NCBI GenBank assembly: GCA_014281115.1
Contig: JACONQ010000013.1
Coordinates: 186,001 to 250,000 of the forward strand
DNA from: Laburnicola sp. R22_1
Lineage: Eukaryota; Ascomycota; Dothideomycetes; Pleosporales; Didymosphaeriaceae
DNA length: 64,000 nucleotides
Direction of reading: 5' to 3'
The notes beneath the pieces were generated by a model. It was not told the DNA's origin. It saw only the letters and a program-made list of their open reading frames with translations, and made no database searches. Position numbers and translations under genes: made by a program. Shown piece by piece: positions 36,016 to 48,084 of this stretch. Within the stretch, counting starts at the first letter, position 1; each line of letters begins with the position of its first letter.

Positions 36016-36768
36016 CCATTACTGTTCCTGTTGATACCCAAGATAAGGTTCTGTAGCACTGCTGGTGCTTTCGCGATCGTCGTCCTCTTCCTGGATGCGT
36101 TTGCTGCTCCTGTCCAGCATGAAGATGGCCTCGGAGTTCGGGACGTACTCCAAAGAGGTGTGGGCATGTCGGTAGTACCCGATGAAACAACGCCTGTACT
36201 GACAGATACTGCTGCTGGGTTGGTCTTTGCTCGTGGGAGAAGTCGGGGAGGTAGCACCAGGTCTCGCACTCGTCCGAAGAAGAAGGCCAAGAAGACCAAG
36301 ACAAAGAAGACGAAATCCACGAAGACCAAGTCGAAGAAGAAGACCAAAACACCCACGAAACCGAAGCCCTCAACCCCACCCAAACCCAAGCCCTCTCTAC
36401 AGCCCTGGGAACAGCCTGTCCCCTCTGAAGCCACCATAGCCAAAAAATGCAAGGTGCCCAAAGACCGAGCCATCTTCTTGTCCGGTACCTGGCCCGCCAC
36501 AGAAGCCTACTCTAAACTCCACAACCTCGTCCACGACGAACTCGCTTACCCTAGGGGTTATACCCTCCGTTATATGCGACCCAACGGCAAGGCCTATAAC
36601 AATACGAAGAACCAGCTCTTTGCAACAAGGTTTTCTAAGGTCTTTGCTAGAAAGGCGAGAGGGAAGGTATATGTTATAGTGCCGTGGGCGGCAGGACCAA
36701 AGGCTGGGAGGGTATTTGAAAAAGATGAGTGGCCGATTTTGAAGAGAAGTTTGAAGCGGGGAGGGTGA
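36016..36768 (+). CDS. Secreted Lys-rich protein, possible ADP-ribosyl-cyclase-like domain
   Basis: Open frame without an ATG before the signal peptide. The frame opens at 36016; counting from 36031 there are 245 codons. Visible parts: a strong hydrophobic signal segment (AGAFAIVVLFLDAFAAPV), a short acidic pro-region, FARGR (66-70, possible furin/Kex2-type site), a Lys/Thr/Ser then Pro/Lys-rich linker (82-122), and a compact C-terminal domain (140-240). The C-terminal domain contains IFLSG, YTLRYM, FSKVFARKARGKVYVIVP and VFEKDEWPIL. The order FxSG, TL, SxxFAxxAxGxVyV, then a late Glu before a Leu resembles ADP-ribosyl cyclases of the CD38 type (Glu233 would be catalytic); this is an inference, not a secure match. 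Either a short upstream exon supplies the start (a ctaacc branch-like site lies at 36012-36017), or the start codon is lost. Confidence 0.6.
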   Translation, partial: PLLFLLIPKIRFCSTAGAFAIVVLFLDAFAAPVQHEDGLGVRDVLQRGVGMSVVPDETTPVLTDTAAGLVFARGRSRGGSTRSRTRPKKKAKKTKTKKTKSTKTKSKKKTKTPTKPKPSTPPKPKPSLQPWEQPVPSEATIAKKCKVPKDRAIFLSGTWPATEAYSKLHNLVHDELAYPRGYTLRYMRPNGKAYNNTKNQLFATRFSKVFARKARGKVYVIVPWAAGPKAGRVFEKDEWPILKRSLKRGG

Positions 36769-37082
36769 GTCAGGTTATCCAGGTTAATCCTGATAACTTT
36801 GAGCAAACAAGAACGTACGACCCGAAGGTGTATGGGTCGACGAAGAGGGAGGAGAGGAGAAGAGGAGTCGATTTCGATGTTGATTTGGCGATGAAATAGA
36901 AATGTTCAATCAATCACAATTACAACGAATAAGCAAAAGTACTGTGTAGCTGACGATTACCCAAGTGGGGTTCTCATCGTGACGCATGACGTCACATTGA
37001 TGCGTGCTGCAGGCAACCACGACCCAGCCCGCAGATTTTCAGTCTACACTTCCTTCACACTCACCGTCTTCTATATCCGACA
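36769..37082. other. Intergenic, methyltransferase promoter
   Basis: About 310 bp between two convergent-in-strand plus genes. It should hold the 3' UTR of the first and promoter of the second; no distinct motif stands out. Confidence 0.5.
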
Positions 37083-37721
37083 ATGGCTTCCACAAACAGC
37101 TCGTTTCTCGACCGCGTCTTCGCAGCAAAGAGCCAAGACGAAACGCGGAACTTATATGATCAATGGGCCTCGAGCTACGATGCCGACATGGAAGCCCATA
37201 GCTTCACAGCGCCGCGTCTAGTTGCACAAGCTGTATCACGATATCTCAAGAGTCCTTCACCGGCAGACGCCACTATAGTCGACGCAGGCTGTGGTAGCGG
37301 TCTCGTTGGCCTCGAACTCGGCAAACTCGGCTTCAAACGAATTGATGGCCTTGACCTTAGCGAGGGCATGTTGAAAGTTGCAGACAATACCGGAGCATAC
37401 CAGAAGCTGCGGGTTGCGGATCTGACGAAGAGATTGGAAGCCGAAAACTGTGCATATGATGTGCTCACATGCTGTGGTATCTTTACGCATGGACATCTGG
37501 GACCGGAACCATTGCCGGAATTCGCACGAGTGGTGAAAAGTGGGGGTGTGTTGGCCGCCACGGTGCTGGAGAGTTTCTGGAAAGAGGAGGATTTTGAGAA
37601 GACCGTGGAAGGACTAGAGAAGGATGGAGTGATTGAAGTGCTAGAGAGAGACGTGCACGAATACAGGAAGAGCGGAGACGGTGCGAGTGGCGGACTAGTA
37701 TTGGTCCTAAGGAAGCTTTGA
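37083..37721 (+). CDS. Class I SAM-dependent methyltransferase
   Basis: A 212-residue single-exon protein of the Williams-Beuren (METTL27)-like methyltransferase group. Motif I for AdoMet binding is VDAGCGSGLVGLELG (66-80), followed by the acidic loop GLDLSEGML (89-97). An ADL box appears at the third strand, then YDVLTCCGIFTHGHLGP (family-typical) and GGVLAATVLESFW. The start MASTNSSFLDRVFAAKSQDETRNLYDQWASSYD fits family N-termini (xxYDxWAxxYD). The methyl acceptor is unknown. Intact, no introns visible, cytosolic. Confidence 0.9.
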   Translation: MASTNSSFLDRVFAAKSQDETRNLYDQWASSYDADMEAHSFTAPRLVAQAVSRYLKSPSPADATIVDAGCGSGLVGLELGKLGFKRIDGLDLSEGMLKVADNTGAYQKLRVADLTKRLEAENCAYDVLTCCGIFTHGHLGPEPLPEFARVVKSGGVLAATVLESFWKEEDFEKTVEGLEKDGVIEVLERDVHEYRKSGDGASGGLVLVLRKL

Positions 37722-38618
37722 GAGAGCACCTGTGAGGGAGAGAAACATGGAATTGCATCTGATCGTGAACAGAGCGGACGATCCTCTCCGCGAGGCTTTC
37801 CGCCTGTTCCTGCAGTCGGCGAAAAGGCGCAGCCACGTCGGAACGCACGGCGGCGCATTGTTGTATCGTACGCAGAACGAGATTACTTCTCTGGGCCTTG
37901 CGGCCCTCGCATGAGCTATGCGTTTGCGAAGAGAGAACCATACCCGAAGACGCAAGTGCGTACGACACAAAGTCCGGGGAAAGATTAGCGTTGCACAGAC
38001 ACGCTTCACATATCGCACGAGTACACCGATAGGCCCCAACATCAGCAAGATCGATACGAAAGCATTCATGCCCATAACTTGTTGGTCGCAACGTCTACTT
38101 TGCAAAGCATGGTGAAGGTACCGAAAACTGCACAGGAACAAAGTTTCGGTTCGTGAAGAGGATAGGTGTATGCCGCAGGGAGATGGATAGGGGCCGCACC
38201 ACTTTTTTCCTGCAGTGGGAACCTGATCCAAGCATGGGATTCCGCTCCCGGGTGATGATCTGGGCAATCGCGCGAATCTCTTGGCCAGGTTGGCCCCCAA
38301 TGCACACTCGACCGACCCTCCCCCGACCCCCGACTTTCTGTGTAATTAAACTTTCGTATAAGTGGGCATGGCCAGTGCGAACATGCTGACGGCGAGCGCA
38401 CGGACAGGCTCGCGCCAGTGCATGTGTGGCTGGTACCTGCCTGAATAGGTAATTATGTGTGGAATGGCCGACAAGTGTTGTTGTGATTGACGATGAGAGC
38501 TGTTATCAGTCTCGCCTCAAGCTCGAGTTTCGGACCGCCGATCAATCATTGTAATTATATCGGGACCAGCACACGCATGGCTCGACAACACTGCTGTTTT
38601 GGTAGGTGCTAAGTAATA
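37722..38618. other. Intergenic, nothing supported
   Basis: Several overlapping open frames (both strands, up to 202 codons) lack any domain or codon pattern that would distinguish them from chance in GC-rich DNA. Confidence 0.5.
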
Positions 38619-39889
38619 CCCTAGCTTGGCAGTCCGTGCAACGCGTCACTCCATGCAACACCCCGCCATGCAACACCCCAACTTTGACGCGCCATATCTC
38701 CACTAATATGGATCCAATTGAGGCTGCGATAGCAGCAATCGAATCGCGAGAGCTAGGAGAATCTTTCTTATATAGACAGGTTGTAAAGGATCACGGTGTT
38801 GTGACTTCTACACTAACGCGTCGGCACCAAGGCGTCACACAAGCAGGTGCAGCTGCCAACTCCGCGCGTCGAAATATCAGCCAACAACAAGAAGTAGAGC
38901 TTCTACAATATATCAAACAGCTCACCAAACGTGGCCTTCCTCCTACAAGGCAGATGATACAGAGCTTTGCTTCACATATAGCCAAAAAGCAGATCTCAAT
39001 ATCCTAGGTTGATCGCTTTGTACGGCGGAACAAGGAATCCTTAATATCTCGATAGACGGCCGGCATCAACAACAATCGCCACAAAGCTAATTCTCCAGCC
39101 AAATATAAGCTCTACTTCGAGCTCTTATAGCGTAAGATCGAACAATATCAGATTAAGGCTCGAGATACGTACAATATGGACGAGAAAGGCTTCCTGCTCA
39201 GCATCACCTCCCACTCCAAGAGGATCTTCAATAGGCCTCTATACAAGGCCAAGACTGTAAGGCAAGTAATACAAGATAGTAGCTGTAAGTGGATATTGAT
39301 CATAGCTTGTATATGCGCCGACGGATCTGCCTTGGCCCCAGGTCTTATCTATTAGGCTAGCTCTATCAACATACAATTAAGCTGGGCCAAGGATATTAAT
39401 CCTGAACACCATCAGGCCTTTATTACAGTATTAGAATCTGGCTAGAGCAATAATCAGATCGGCCTTGCATGGCTGCAACAGGTGTTTAATTGGCTCACAA
39501 AGCCAAAATCTGGACGATCGTATCGGCTATTGATCCTTGATGGCCATAGATCTTATATTATAATAGACTTTATTGACTTTTGTGATCGCAATAGGATCCT
39601 GCTAGCTATATATCCGCCTTATTCTACGCATACGTTGCAGCCTCTTAATGTCTGCGTCTTCAAGCCTCTATTAACAGCATATTTGAACGAGCTATCAGCC
39701 TTCATAAATAATAGCCAGGGACTGGCCTCAATCGCTAAGAGAGGTTTCTTTAGCCTGTTCTGGCAGGCCTAGGTCAATACAATAAGGCAGCCATTGATCC
39801 TCCGGGCCTTTAAAGCTACAGGCATCTCCCCGCTCGATCCAACAACCCACACCGAACACCAACTTTTCGATTTTTAGATATCCTCTCTA

Positions 39890-41640
39890 GAGACCCTAAT
39901 AATCCCAGCAACTGAACAAGCTCACCGCGCTGATTCCGGGAGTACCTCTAACGTCCGCCTAGCCCTCCGCGCAACCGCGCAAAGGAGCTTGTCAGGATAG
40001 CAGAGTCTCCCTCCTCCCAGCACACAGGGTCCCCAGACCCGAAGATCCCGCAGCAGCTTTATACACGCGCCCCAAGACGGCCCCAGGAGGACATGCATCA
40101 CTGTGCACCCCTTCTAAGCAGCTAGAACCCTAGTGGGGGCGCTCCTAAACCTCGCGTCTCTGATGCCGTCTAACGCCACATCACCGAGACTTAGCAGATT
40201 GCCCAGCTGTGGAACACTATCACTACGGCTTTCGCAGCAGTAGTAGACCAACACGCAGAGAGCTACACTAACCCTTAAGAAGCCAAGATTGCTGAGGAGC
40301 TATAGCAGAGAGTTATCCAGGCTCTGACCTCGCTCCCCCCAAGCAACTCCCTCCCTAGCTCCCGCTAGAGCAGCGACACCAGTCACAGCAACCCTAGGAG
40401 CTAAGAGTCGGGACGCCGCTCTTAGGCGGACGTAGCCAGAGACCCCCAGATCTCAGATAGGGGTGGCAGTCGGCCCCTAATCCCTACTAAGCCCCGGCCC
40501 AACCCGCCCATTAAGCCAAAAGAAGACAATCGAATATTCGTAGCCATCTCTAACCCGGCAATGCGACTGCAACAACCCTCACCCTTTGCAATAAGGCAGG
40601 CAATATGCAAGAGCATAGCAGGACTCACCCTTAAAGACATACCTACCGCATCACCAATCAACACAGGCTGGGCGATTACTCCAGCAAATAAGAACATCTG
40701 GGGCCGACTTCTAACTTAAGAAAACTAGGAACTTCTAGTAAGAGCGCTAGGCGGAGACGCGGTGAAGATCCCCGAACGCTGGATCAACTACGCAGTACAA
40801 GGAGTACCTAGCTCTTTCCGGACCCTAGACGGCACAGAACTACTAACTACTACCTAGCTAGTAGAAGAAGAGGTCTGCTCGCAAACAGGCAAGCAGCCAG
40901 TTAGTTGCAGGACCTCACAGCATAGGGCAAATTAATATGGCCTCACAACCTGGATTGTTTTATACAAGGAGCCAGTCCGCTCGTTCTAGCTCTTTGGCAC
41001 TAGCCAATTCTCGAAGGAAATCCACAAGCATCCCACTATACAGCAACATAACCCAGGCTGCCAGGGATACTGCAACGCTGCCCGCTGTACCCGAGTAGCC
41101 CGCTGTGCACACTGCGGGGACCGCACGGATAGACACCAAGGACAGTACGGGGACAGTTGCGCCCACAAAGCTATGTGTGCCAACTGTCATGGCCCTCATC
41201 CAGCTAGTCACACCAACTGCCCGGCAGCCCCTCGCCAGGTCAACGGACACATCACTAAGCCTACGAAGACCGAGCTAAAGGCTATTCGTCGCGCAGGCAA
41301 AATAGCACAGCAGCACCTCTACAGGACAGTTAAAGTGGCCCTTGGACAGGCAGCACTTTAGCCTGAAGCTCCTCCTATGGAGGTATTAGAGACAGTGCCT
41401 TCCCACCTTTCTGCCTAGAGGCAAGAAGGAAATAGCAGGGCTACACCTCCTACAACTACTGCCTCCTATGCATCCTCCTCTACTACTGGCAGAGAAAAGA
41501 GACCAAGGCGGGCCGCCACAGGCCAGAGGAGCCTTAATGTAGGACAACTGTCTGCCGGCAGCATTCGTCCACAATCAACTATCCACACTGACCCGTCCAC
41601 CTCAGAGAGGGAAGACGCCAGCATGAGCGATGACCCGCCA
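39890..41640 (+). pseudogene. LINE ORF1 (gag-like), broken
   Basis: Nucleic-acid-binding protein of the LINE. Recognisable parts are a conserved central segment (RIFVAISNPAMRLQQPSPFA to IPTASPINTGWAI, about 40530-40680) and two C-terminal Cys/His knuckles: ARCAHCGDRTDRHQGQYGDSC and MCANCHGPHPASHTNC (about 41095-41222). Several TAG stops interrupt it. Start and end are approximate. Confidence 0.75.
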
Positions 41641-41649
41641 TTATCATGT

Positions 41650-44600
41650 TAGAACACCCTTACAACATCCCAGCCAACACTAGGCATCAACAGCCCAGCC
41701 TACTAAGCAACCAACTTCGTGTATGCTGGGCCAATGTTAGCAGGAGCTCACCCTGGCACATCACAATACTAGAGGTGGCCTTTTAAAAGGGCATGGATGT
41801 TGTGTGTGTTTAAGAGCCCTTTACATGTGCCAACTCAAGAACTTCCACCCACCCTGGTTTCACACACCTAGCACCCATCAGCACCTGGGACAGCCCTAAC
41901 ACGCCAGGCTCAGCCCGCCCTAGGGTGATGACCTACATCCGCAAAGGATGCCACCTACAATACCAGGCTAGAGAGAGCCTCAACCACCCAGACATGCTAT
42001 GGGCTGTAGTGAACGGAGTTGCCATACTCAACTGCTACAGACAGCCACACACCCCACACGTTATCCAATACGTCACATATCTTATACCCCCTCAACTCTG
42101 CCTTGTAGAAGGAGACTTTAACGCTAGACATGAATCCTTTAAGCCTACCATCACTGCAGCCAACAGAGGCGTGGAGCTAGCTAGATAGGCTGCTAACGCG
42201 TCTATAGACTACATTGGTGTGCCAGGGCAGCCAACACACTGCGCTGGCCATGTCCTCGACCTTACCTTCTCTAATATCCCATTTGCCCAGTCTGCTGTTG
42301 ATGCTAGCATGCACAGCGGCTCAGACCATAAGACAATAGTAACCTCTGTCCCTATCTCTACGCCAGGCACTCCGCATCTAGAGCAGTACCACTTCAGAGT
42401 CCCCGAGGCAAGCCTACCTAAATTCGCTGGGCTAGTGGAGATGGGTGTCCAGAGCATCCCAGACCCGCTTGCAACACTGGACGCAGCACAGCTAGAGGAA
42501 TGTGTCACGCTGCTTACAGAGACCATACAGCACTCTATACAGACAGCAGGCAAGCCTGACCGCAAGGAAGGCCGTGCGGCACCATAGTGGACCAAGGAGT
42601 GCAAAACTGCTTACCAGGCCTACAAACATGCTAGACAGCTCTGCTCTGGCAGTCTACAGGAGGAGAGACAGGCCTTCAAGACTACCGTCCGACAGGCCAA
42701 GAGGCAGTACTAGCGGCATGTTATTGACAATGCCAAAGACGACAAGGACCTGTTTAAGATCATTGCCTGGCACAAGCTTACACCAGAGAACCAGGACACT
42801 CCTCTTGTAGTGAACAACACGACAATATTAGACCCCCTAGAGAAGGCAGAAGCTCTTAGAGAGGAAGTCCTCAACCGGTACACAGCAGAGGATGACCTCA
42901 GACACTACCCAGACCAGGAGATGGCAGATACCCTCCCGTGGAGCACACACATCTCACTGGAGGAATGTGAGCGAAACACAATAGGGGTCTCGAGCACCTC
43001 ACCAGGTACTGATCGCTCTACTATGCGACTACTCCGAGCCTGCTAGGCTCAGGTTGGGGAATTCATACAAAGGGTCTTCCAGCGATGCCTTGAGCTCAAC
43101 CACTTCCCAGCACAATAGAAGCTTGCAGAGGTAGCAATGATACCTAAGACAGGGAAGACAGACCAATCGTCGCCCCGCTCCTAGAGACCTATAGCGCTTC
43201 TCTCGTGCATCAGAAAGGGACTTGAACGAACAGTAGCCAGAAGAATCGCGTGGACCGCCATAACACACAAGATCCTTAGCCCCCAGCATGGCGGCGCCCT
43301 TCTAAAGCGCTCTGCAACCGACCTTACTGCAGCATTCACCCACGACACCGAAGCAGCATAGGTACTTAGAAAGCATGTCACTATGGTCACCCTAGATGTG
43401 CAAGGCGCCTTTGATGCGCTCCTAAAGAACCGCCTGCTATACTAGATAGCCCAACAGGGCTGGCCACAAAGAACCATGCTCTTTGTAGACTCATTCCTCA
43501 CTAACCAGAGGGTTCGAGTCCGCCTTGGACAGGTCACTACCCCTAGCTACCCTATCGCCTGTGGCACACCTCAAGGCTCGCCTCTCTCGCCTGTACTATA
43601 CACACTGTATCTAGCAGAGCTACTATCTATAGACACAGAACGGAGGTTTGGATATGCAGACAACATATGTCTATACCAGGCCTCACACTCTATGGACGAC
43701 AACGTCGAGCTCCTAGCATCAGATCTAAGGCAGATCAGAGCATGGGGTAAGACTAACAAGGTCACCTTTGCCCCAGAAAAGCAGGAAATAATACACCTAA
43801 CTAGACAGCGGAGCAACTACGCACCACCATGTGTTGTAGACAAGCAGCTCACGATCTACCCTATTCTCCCAGGTAGAGAGCACAGCCAGCCAGCCCTGCG
43901 TTGGTTAGGAGTGTGGTTTAACCGCAGACTTACCTTTAGATGACACGTAGCCACACGCACTGTAAAAGCTGCTAGGGTAGCTCATTATATTCGCAGTCTG
44001 GCCAGGACCACCTATAGACCACCAGCTAGCTCCCTCCGCAAGGCCACTATTGCCTATGTATACCCGTCGCTTCTGTACGGGACGGAATGCTGGTACAGAG
44101 GCCGCACTAAGCAGCCACATACACTCAAACCAGGCAGGTCATAAGAGGTTAGCGCTTACGTTGGATGGCACATAGCTGCTATAGACAAGACACTGGCCAT
44201 AGCAGCAAGGGGCATTCTACTAGCGTAGAGAACAACCCCTACAGCTACACTCTTCCGCGACGCCGGACTACTGTCTGCAGTAGTGGCACTAGAGGAAGCT
44301 AAAATCAGATTTGCAACCCACTTGCGCACTACAGATGCAGACCATCCTCTCACTAGGCGCACATTAGTACATATAGTAAATAGGGGTGTAAAAACAGGAC
44401 AACCACAGCAAGTCAAGACTAAAGTCCAACAGATAGCATCTCTTCTACCAGAGATCCTTAGGACTACACTCACAGCCCCTCACTACTCAAGTGGCTGCCA
44501 AATTAACCCAACGCTCGGCATAGACAAAAAGACTGCAGCTAAGGCTTTCAATATATAGTGGGCCCATCTCCCACCACTAGACGTGACTATCTTCTCAGAT

Positions 44601-45480
44601 GGCTCTGAACAGTACACAAAGGAAGGAGGAAAGCGGGTCACTTACGGCTTTGCAGTGTATCAGAACGGAAAGCAACTGCAAACTGGACGCGGGTCGCTCA
44701 ACTCTACCTCGCACGTCTTTAACGCTAAGGCAGTAGGAGCATGGAGAGGCCTCCAGCACACTATAAGACAACTAGAGTTCAATACCCGTCGAATCTGGCT
44801 GTGCATAGACAGCACCTCAGTTATATGGTGTCTGAGGGGCGACGCACCCCCTACCTCTTAATAGGCCTTTCTAGAGTGCCACGGCGCTATAGAGACTCAC
44901 AATGTCTCTATCAAATGGGCCCCTAGACACCTAGGCATTGAAGGAAATGAGGCAGCAGACAGATTAGCTAACCTAGAAGCCCAACACCCATCACCTGCAA
45001 CAGGTAAAGCTGCTCTGCCTACACTCTCAGGCATCAAGACAATTGCTCGCAAGACATCACAACACACACAACAGATCTGGTGGTCTAAAAAGAAGAACAA
45101 ACTCTCTAGATGGTACAAAAGCTGGCACCTAGACTACGCACCACGCAGCAGTCTAAAGGAACTAGACCTACTAAGAGCTATCCTAGCCAGACTGCTTTCT
45201 ATCCAGTCTAGATATAGGGATTTTGCCTAGTACCACTAAAAATACAACTATAAGGATGCAAACCTTACCTGCTTATGCAGATAGGACAAGACACCTAAGC
45301 ACCTCGCGCTTTGCCGCAAGACTCTAGGGATGTTTAGCAGATGGCCACTTCGACCACCTATACCGCCATCCAGCCAGGCTGATGGCCTAGCGTACACTGC
45401 AGCACTGATAAGGGAGCCAGAGTTCTTTGGAGCCTTTACCAAACTAACGCAGTACTACACCAGGATCTGCCCCCGCTAGC
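41650..45480 (+). pseudogene. LINE ORF2: endonuclease, reverse transcriptase, RNase H
   Basis: N-terminal APE-type endonuclease pieces include VCVQEPF, VEGDFNARHESF and SDHKTIVTSV. The reverse transcriptase follows, with VTLDVQGAFDALL, ACGTPQGSPLSPVLY and the active-site box YADN at 43653-43664. The second Asp of YADD is replaced by Asn, abolishing catalysis. RNase H begins TIFSDGSEQY at 44586, but its Glu is replaced (FNAKAVGAWRGL). It still has CIDSTSVIW and KWAPRHLGIEGNEAADRLAN. About 20 in-frame stops are present. All changes seen at catalytic residues are G-to-A transitions. Confidence 0.9.
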
Positions 45481-46787
45481 TCTTGCAGCCCTGCAAAAGC
45501 AACAGGCAATGCAGCACCTAGTGGAACTAGGTCTAGCACAAGAGCTGCAATACTCCTTACCCCTCTTCCTCTCTTTCTCTCCCCCCGCCCCCCCTACACA
45601 CGCACACACTCTCTCTCTCTTGGCACATAGATGCCTCAAAATGCAAGGAAATCACCCTAATGTACACGCACTGCTCAGTCTCTCCAACTAGAAGGGGAGC
45701 TGTAGTTCTGAAATGGTAGCAATACCCGCGCAGGCAAGAAATGCTTTCTAGGGTAGTGTGTTAGCACTGCAATTCTATAGCTTAGCACGTCGTATATGCC
45801 CTTCGGGAGGCGAGATGGTGGACTTAATCCCCATCAACTAGACGAAAAATGAATACCAACCAACCAACCAACCCGCTCGATCCAACAACTATACTCAATA
45901 GATTTGATCAGTCTTAACTATCTGAGCAAGGATCACAAGAAAGCTCAACCTTAGTACTTAGTGCTTCAGATTGGAGAAAGATCGATAGGCTACTAAGGGC
46001 CGCTGTGGATACAGGCGGAGATAATAAGGCCAAGAAGCTTAGTCGAACTGTACACCATATCTCTGTACAGAAACAGCTTTTAGAGCATGAAAACAATGGC
46101 CTCCGCGAGGCCCTATCGATACAGAAGAAGCGCTTAAAGCGAGGCAGGCCTTTACCTCTTAATTAGCCAGATGAGTATTATGGTGGAGCTGTTTTCTGGT
46201 CACCTTATAGCGTGCAGCGGGCCCGCGATCGTCAACACTAAAAAGATATAGAGGATTAGCAAAAACAGCTTTAAAAAAGTGAGCAAGCAGAGGCTCGTCG
46301 GTCCAGCCAGCAGCTCAAGGCAAGACTTCTCCAGGAGAGGCGTATTGCTCAAGCAGCTGCTAGAGATGGGCGCGCAAAGCAGAGGGCCAATAAGGCTGCA
46401 GATCAACGTCTTAAACAACAGACCCGCAAGGCACAAAGTCAACTTTAGAAACGTATCAGATTATCCTAAAAGGGTAATAAGAAGGCCTTAAAGCCTTCTA
46501 GTAGATCTATTAAGAAGAAACAGGCTTAGCGTGAGGCTGTAGATATTAATAAGGCCTTATCTGTTGCATCCGCCTCACAGTCACGCAGAGGCCGAATCAT
46601 TAAAATACTAAGCAGATATTAATAATCTGAGTAGCTAGCAATTATCTACGGGCCTTAGAGACCTCAACTCCAGAAAATCTTGTGATATTATTTTTTGTGG
46701 CTGTCTCTATAGCCTCATGTTTGTGGCCGAGCGATTATGTTGGGGTGTTGCATGGAGTGACGCGTTGCACGGACTGCCAAGCTAGGG

Positions 46788-48076
46788 TACTGCCATAAAA
46801 ATAAGTACATGCCACAACAAAATGGCGCCTTTCCATCGAGGGCAATACTGGCTCCACGCAAGGGCAGATGGGTTACGCGGACGCCTGCGTACAGCTCTCC
46901 CAGATCAAAGCGACCAAGCTATCTTCAGAGCTTCCAATGTTGAACCAGTTCTGGGTCCCTTCAATTCCGAGCTACCCGTCAACTGCATAAATGTCCGGTA
47001 CCAGCATCGCTATCTTCCGCTGGCCATTGCGCGCTACTCTTGCTTATTACATCCAAGTATGTCTGTGTTCGTTTAACCGCGAGCCACTCGTCAAACGACT
47101 CATCATCAATGTCCGGTGCCAAGCACCCCGGTATTGCACAGACGCTTGCACACTTTCCTTTTGGGATATGAATGATTTTCTATGTTTCACTTTCATTCCT
47201 TATCCAAGACTGCTCACAGACAGCCCCGTAAGACATTACGCAGGAAAGAGTCAAGAGGTCTAGAGTGAAGTGTAGGATAAGGGGTAGAGGAGTCACAGTA
47301 GGGGCATATTGTGTGTACATCCAGTGTATCTCCAGTTGGATGGATAACTGCGTACGGTACGGAGTCGGCCATCAACACCTGCTCGCTTGTAGGCTAACCG
47401 AGTGCTAGTACATAACCCCGTTTCCTTTTCCACGTGTAGCCCTTGTGCCTATGCATACCCACGTTACGGAAATGACGAAGGTACTAGTGGAGCACGATGG
47501 ACCGTTGCACAGGATGTATTACCGTACACTCTTGGGTATAAGCCCCAGTGCTAATCATTTCGAGAAATAGTGAAGGACAATTGTCCATACTCGCACATGC
47601 AGATGTGGGGGCAACCACGAGCGGACAGGATCCGATTGGTTTCCCACCTCGTTGACAATGGGGCTTGTTTGACAGAGTCCCGTATGTAGAAGATCTACCA
47701 ACGGACTGGACTATTCGTAGCTTACCACCGTAGCTTGGCAATGAGACGAGCGTCCAACTCCGCCTCGCGGAGTGGCTTCACTCGGAGCATGAGTTTGCTG
47801 GTACGAACTGCGTGCGCGCTTCGAGCATCTAGAAGTTCAGGAGAGGTCAAAGGAAAGAAGATGTACTGTATTCCTATAAAGGTCATCTTCTTGTCCACTC
47901 TACAGGTATCAACCACATCTTCTTTCTTCATTCTTCATTCCTTTTCTTTCCTTCATTCGTTCATTCATTCACTCGTTTATCTATTACGAGTATAGACCTA
48001 CCCCTTCGACCTACGAAAGAGACACTCATTTAGAATCCGTGGTTCTATCCCGTACTTTCGATCCGCCCTTTCGACC
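46788..48076. other. Intergenic; distal end probably an ART gene promoter
   Basis: Open frames are short and without domains. The last 200 bp have the look of a fungal promoter and 5' leader (listed separately). Confidence 0.5.
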
Positions 48077-48084
48077 CCTTCTCT
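47870..48084 (+). promoter_or_regulatory. Probable promoter/5' leader displaced from the ART gene
   Basis: A TATA-like tataaa at 47875-47880 is followed by a CT-rich leader (47905-47980) of the kind common just upstream of fungal start codons. No start codon with a matching gene follows directly. The hAT-like element begins at 48085, and on its other side the ART start codon lies 29 bp beyond the duplicated target, so this stretch and the ART gene were adjacent before insertion. Confidence 0.55.

Larger units (their letters stand above)
39847..45871 (+). mobile_element. Tad1/I-type LINE inserted in the pogo transposase
   Basis: A 6,025-bp non-LTR retrotransposon flanked by the exact 18-bp target duplication cccgctcgatccaacaac (39829-39846 and 45872-45889). 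It ends in a short tail of (ccaa) repeats instead of poly(A). Two coding regions are recognisable: ORF1 with zinc knuckles and ORF2 with endonuclease, reverse transcriptase and RNase H. Scattered TAG codons at former Gln/Trp positions show mild RIP. The element is apparently full-length because both ORFs are represented. Confidence 0.92.
38708..46623 (+). pseudogene. Fot1/pogo transposase, interrupted by the LINE
   Basis: The N-terminal part (38708-39007) begins MDPIEAAIAAIESRELG, with the same helix-turn-helix and GLPPTRQMIQSFAS segment as the element at 2658. The catalytic part (to 39772) has YNMDEKGFLL and LLILDGHRSY, keeping both Asp residues, then IYPPYSTHTLQPLN. The reading frame is broken at 39847 by the LINE and resumes at 45890 (NRFDQS, LSASDWRKIDRLLRA). 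It ends with a basic coiled tail and RRGRIIKILSRY at 46621. Stops at former Gln/Trp codons occur on both sides, so the element had decayed apart from the insertion. Confidence 0.88.
38619..46787 (+). mobile_element. Second Fot1/pogo transposon, split by a LINE
   Basis: Perfect 46-bp TIRs (38619-38664 and 46742-46787, outer end ccctagcttggcagtccgtg) with TA duplications (38617-38618, 46788-46789). Without the 6,025-bp LINE and one copy of its TSD the element would be about 2.1 kb. The transposase runs on the plus strand. The inner left end repeats ccatgcaacacccc twice. Confidence 0.93.

Noticed and set aside
37707..38401. Minus-strand frames up to 202 codons
   Set aside because: They are overlapping frames in GC-rich DNA without domain, splice or codon evidence.
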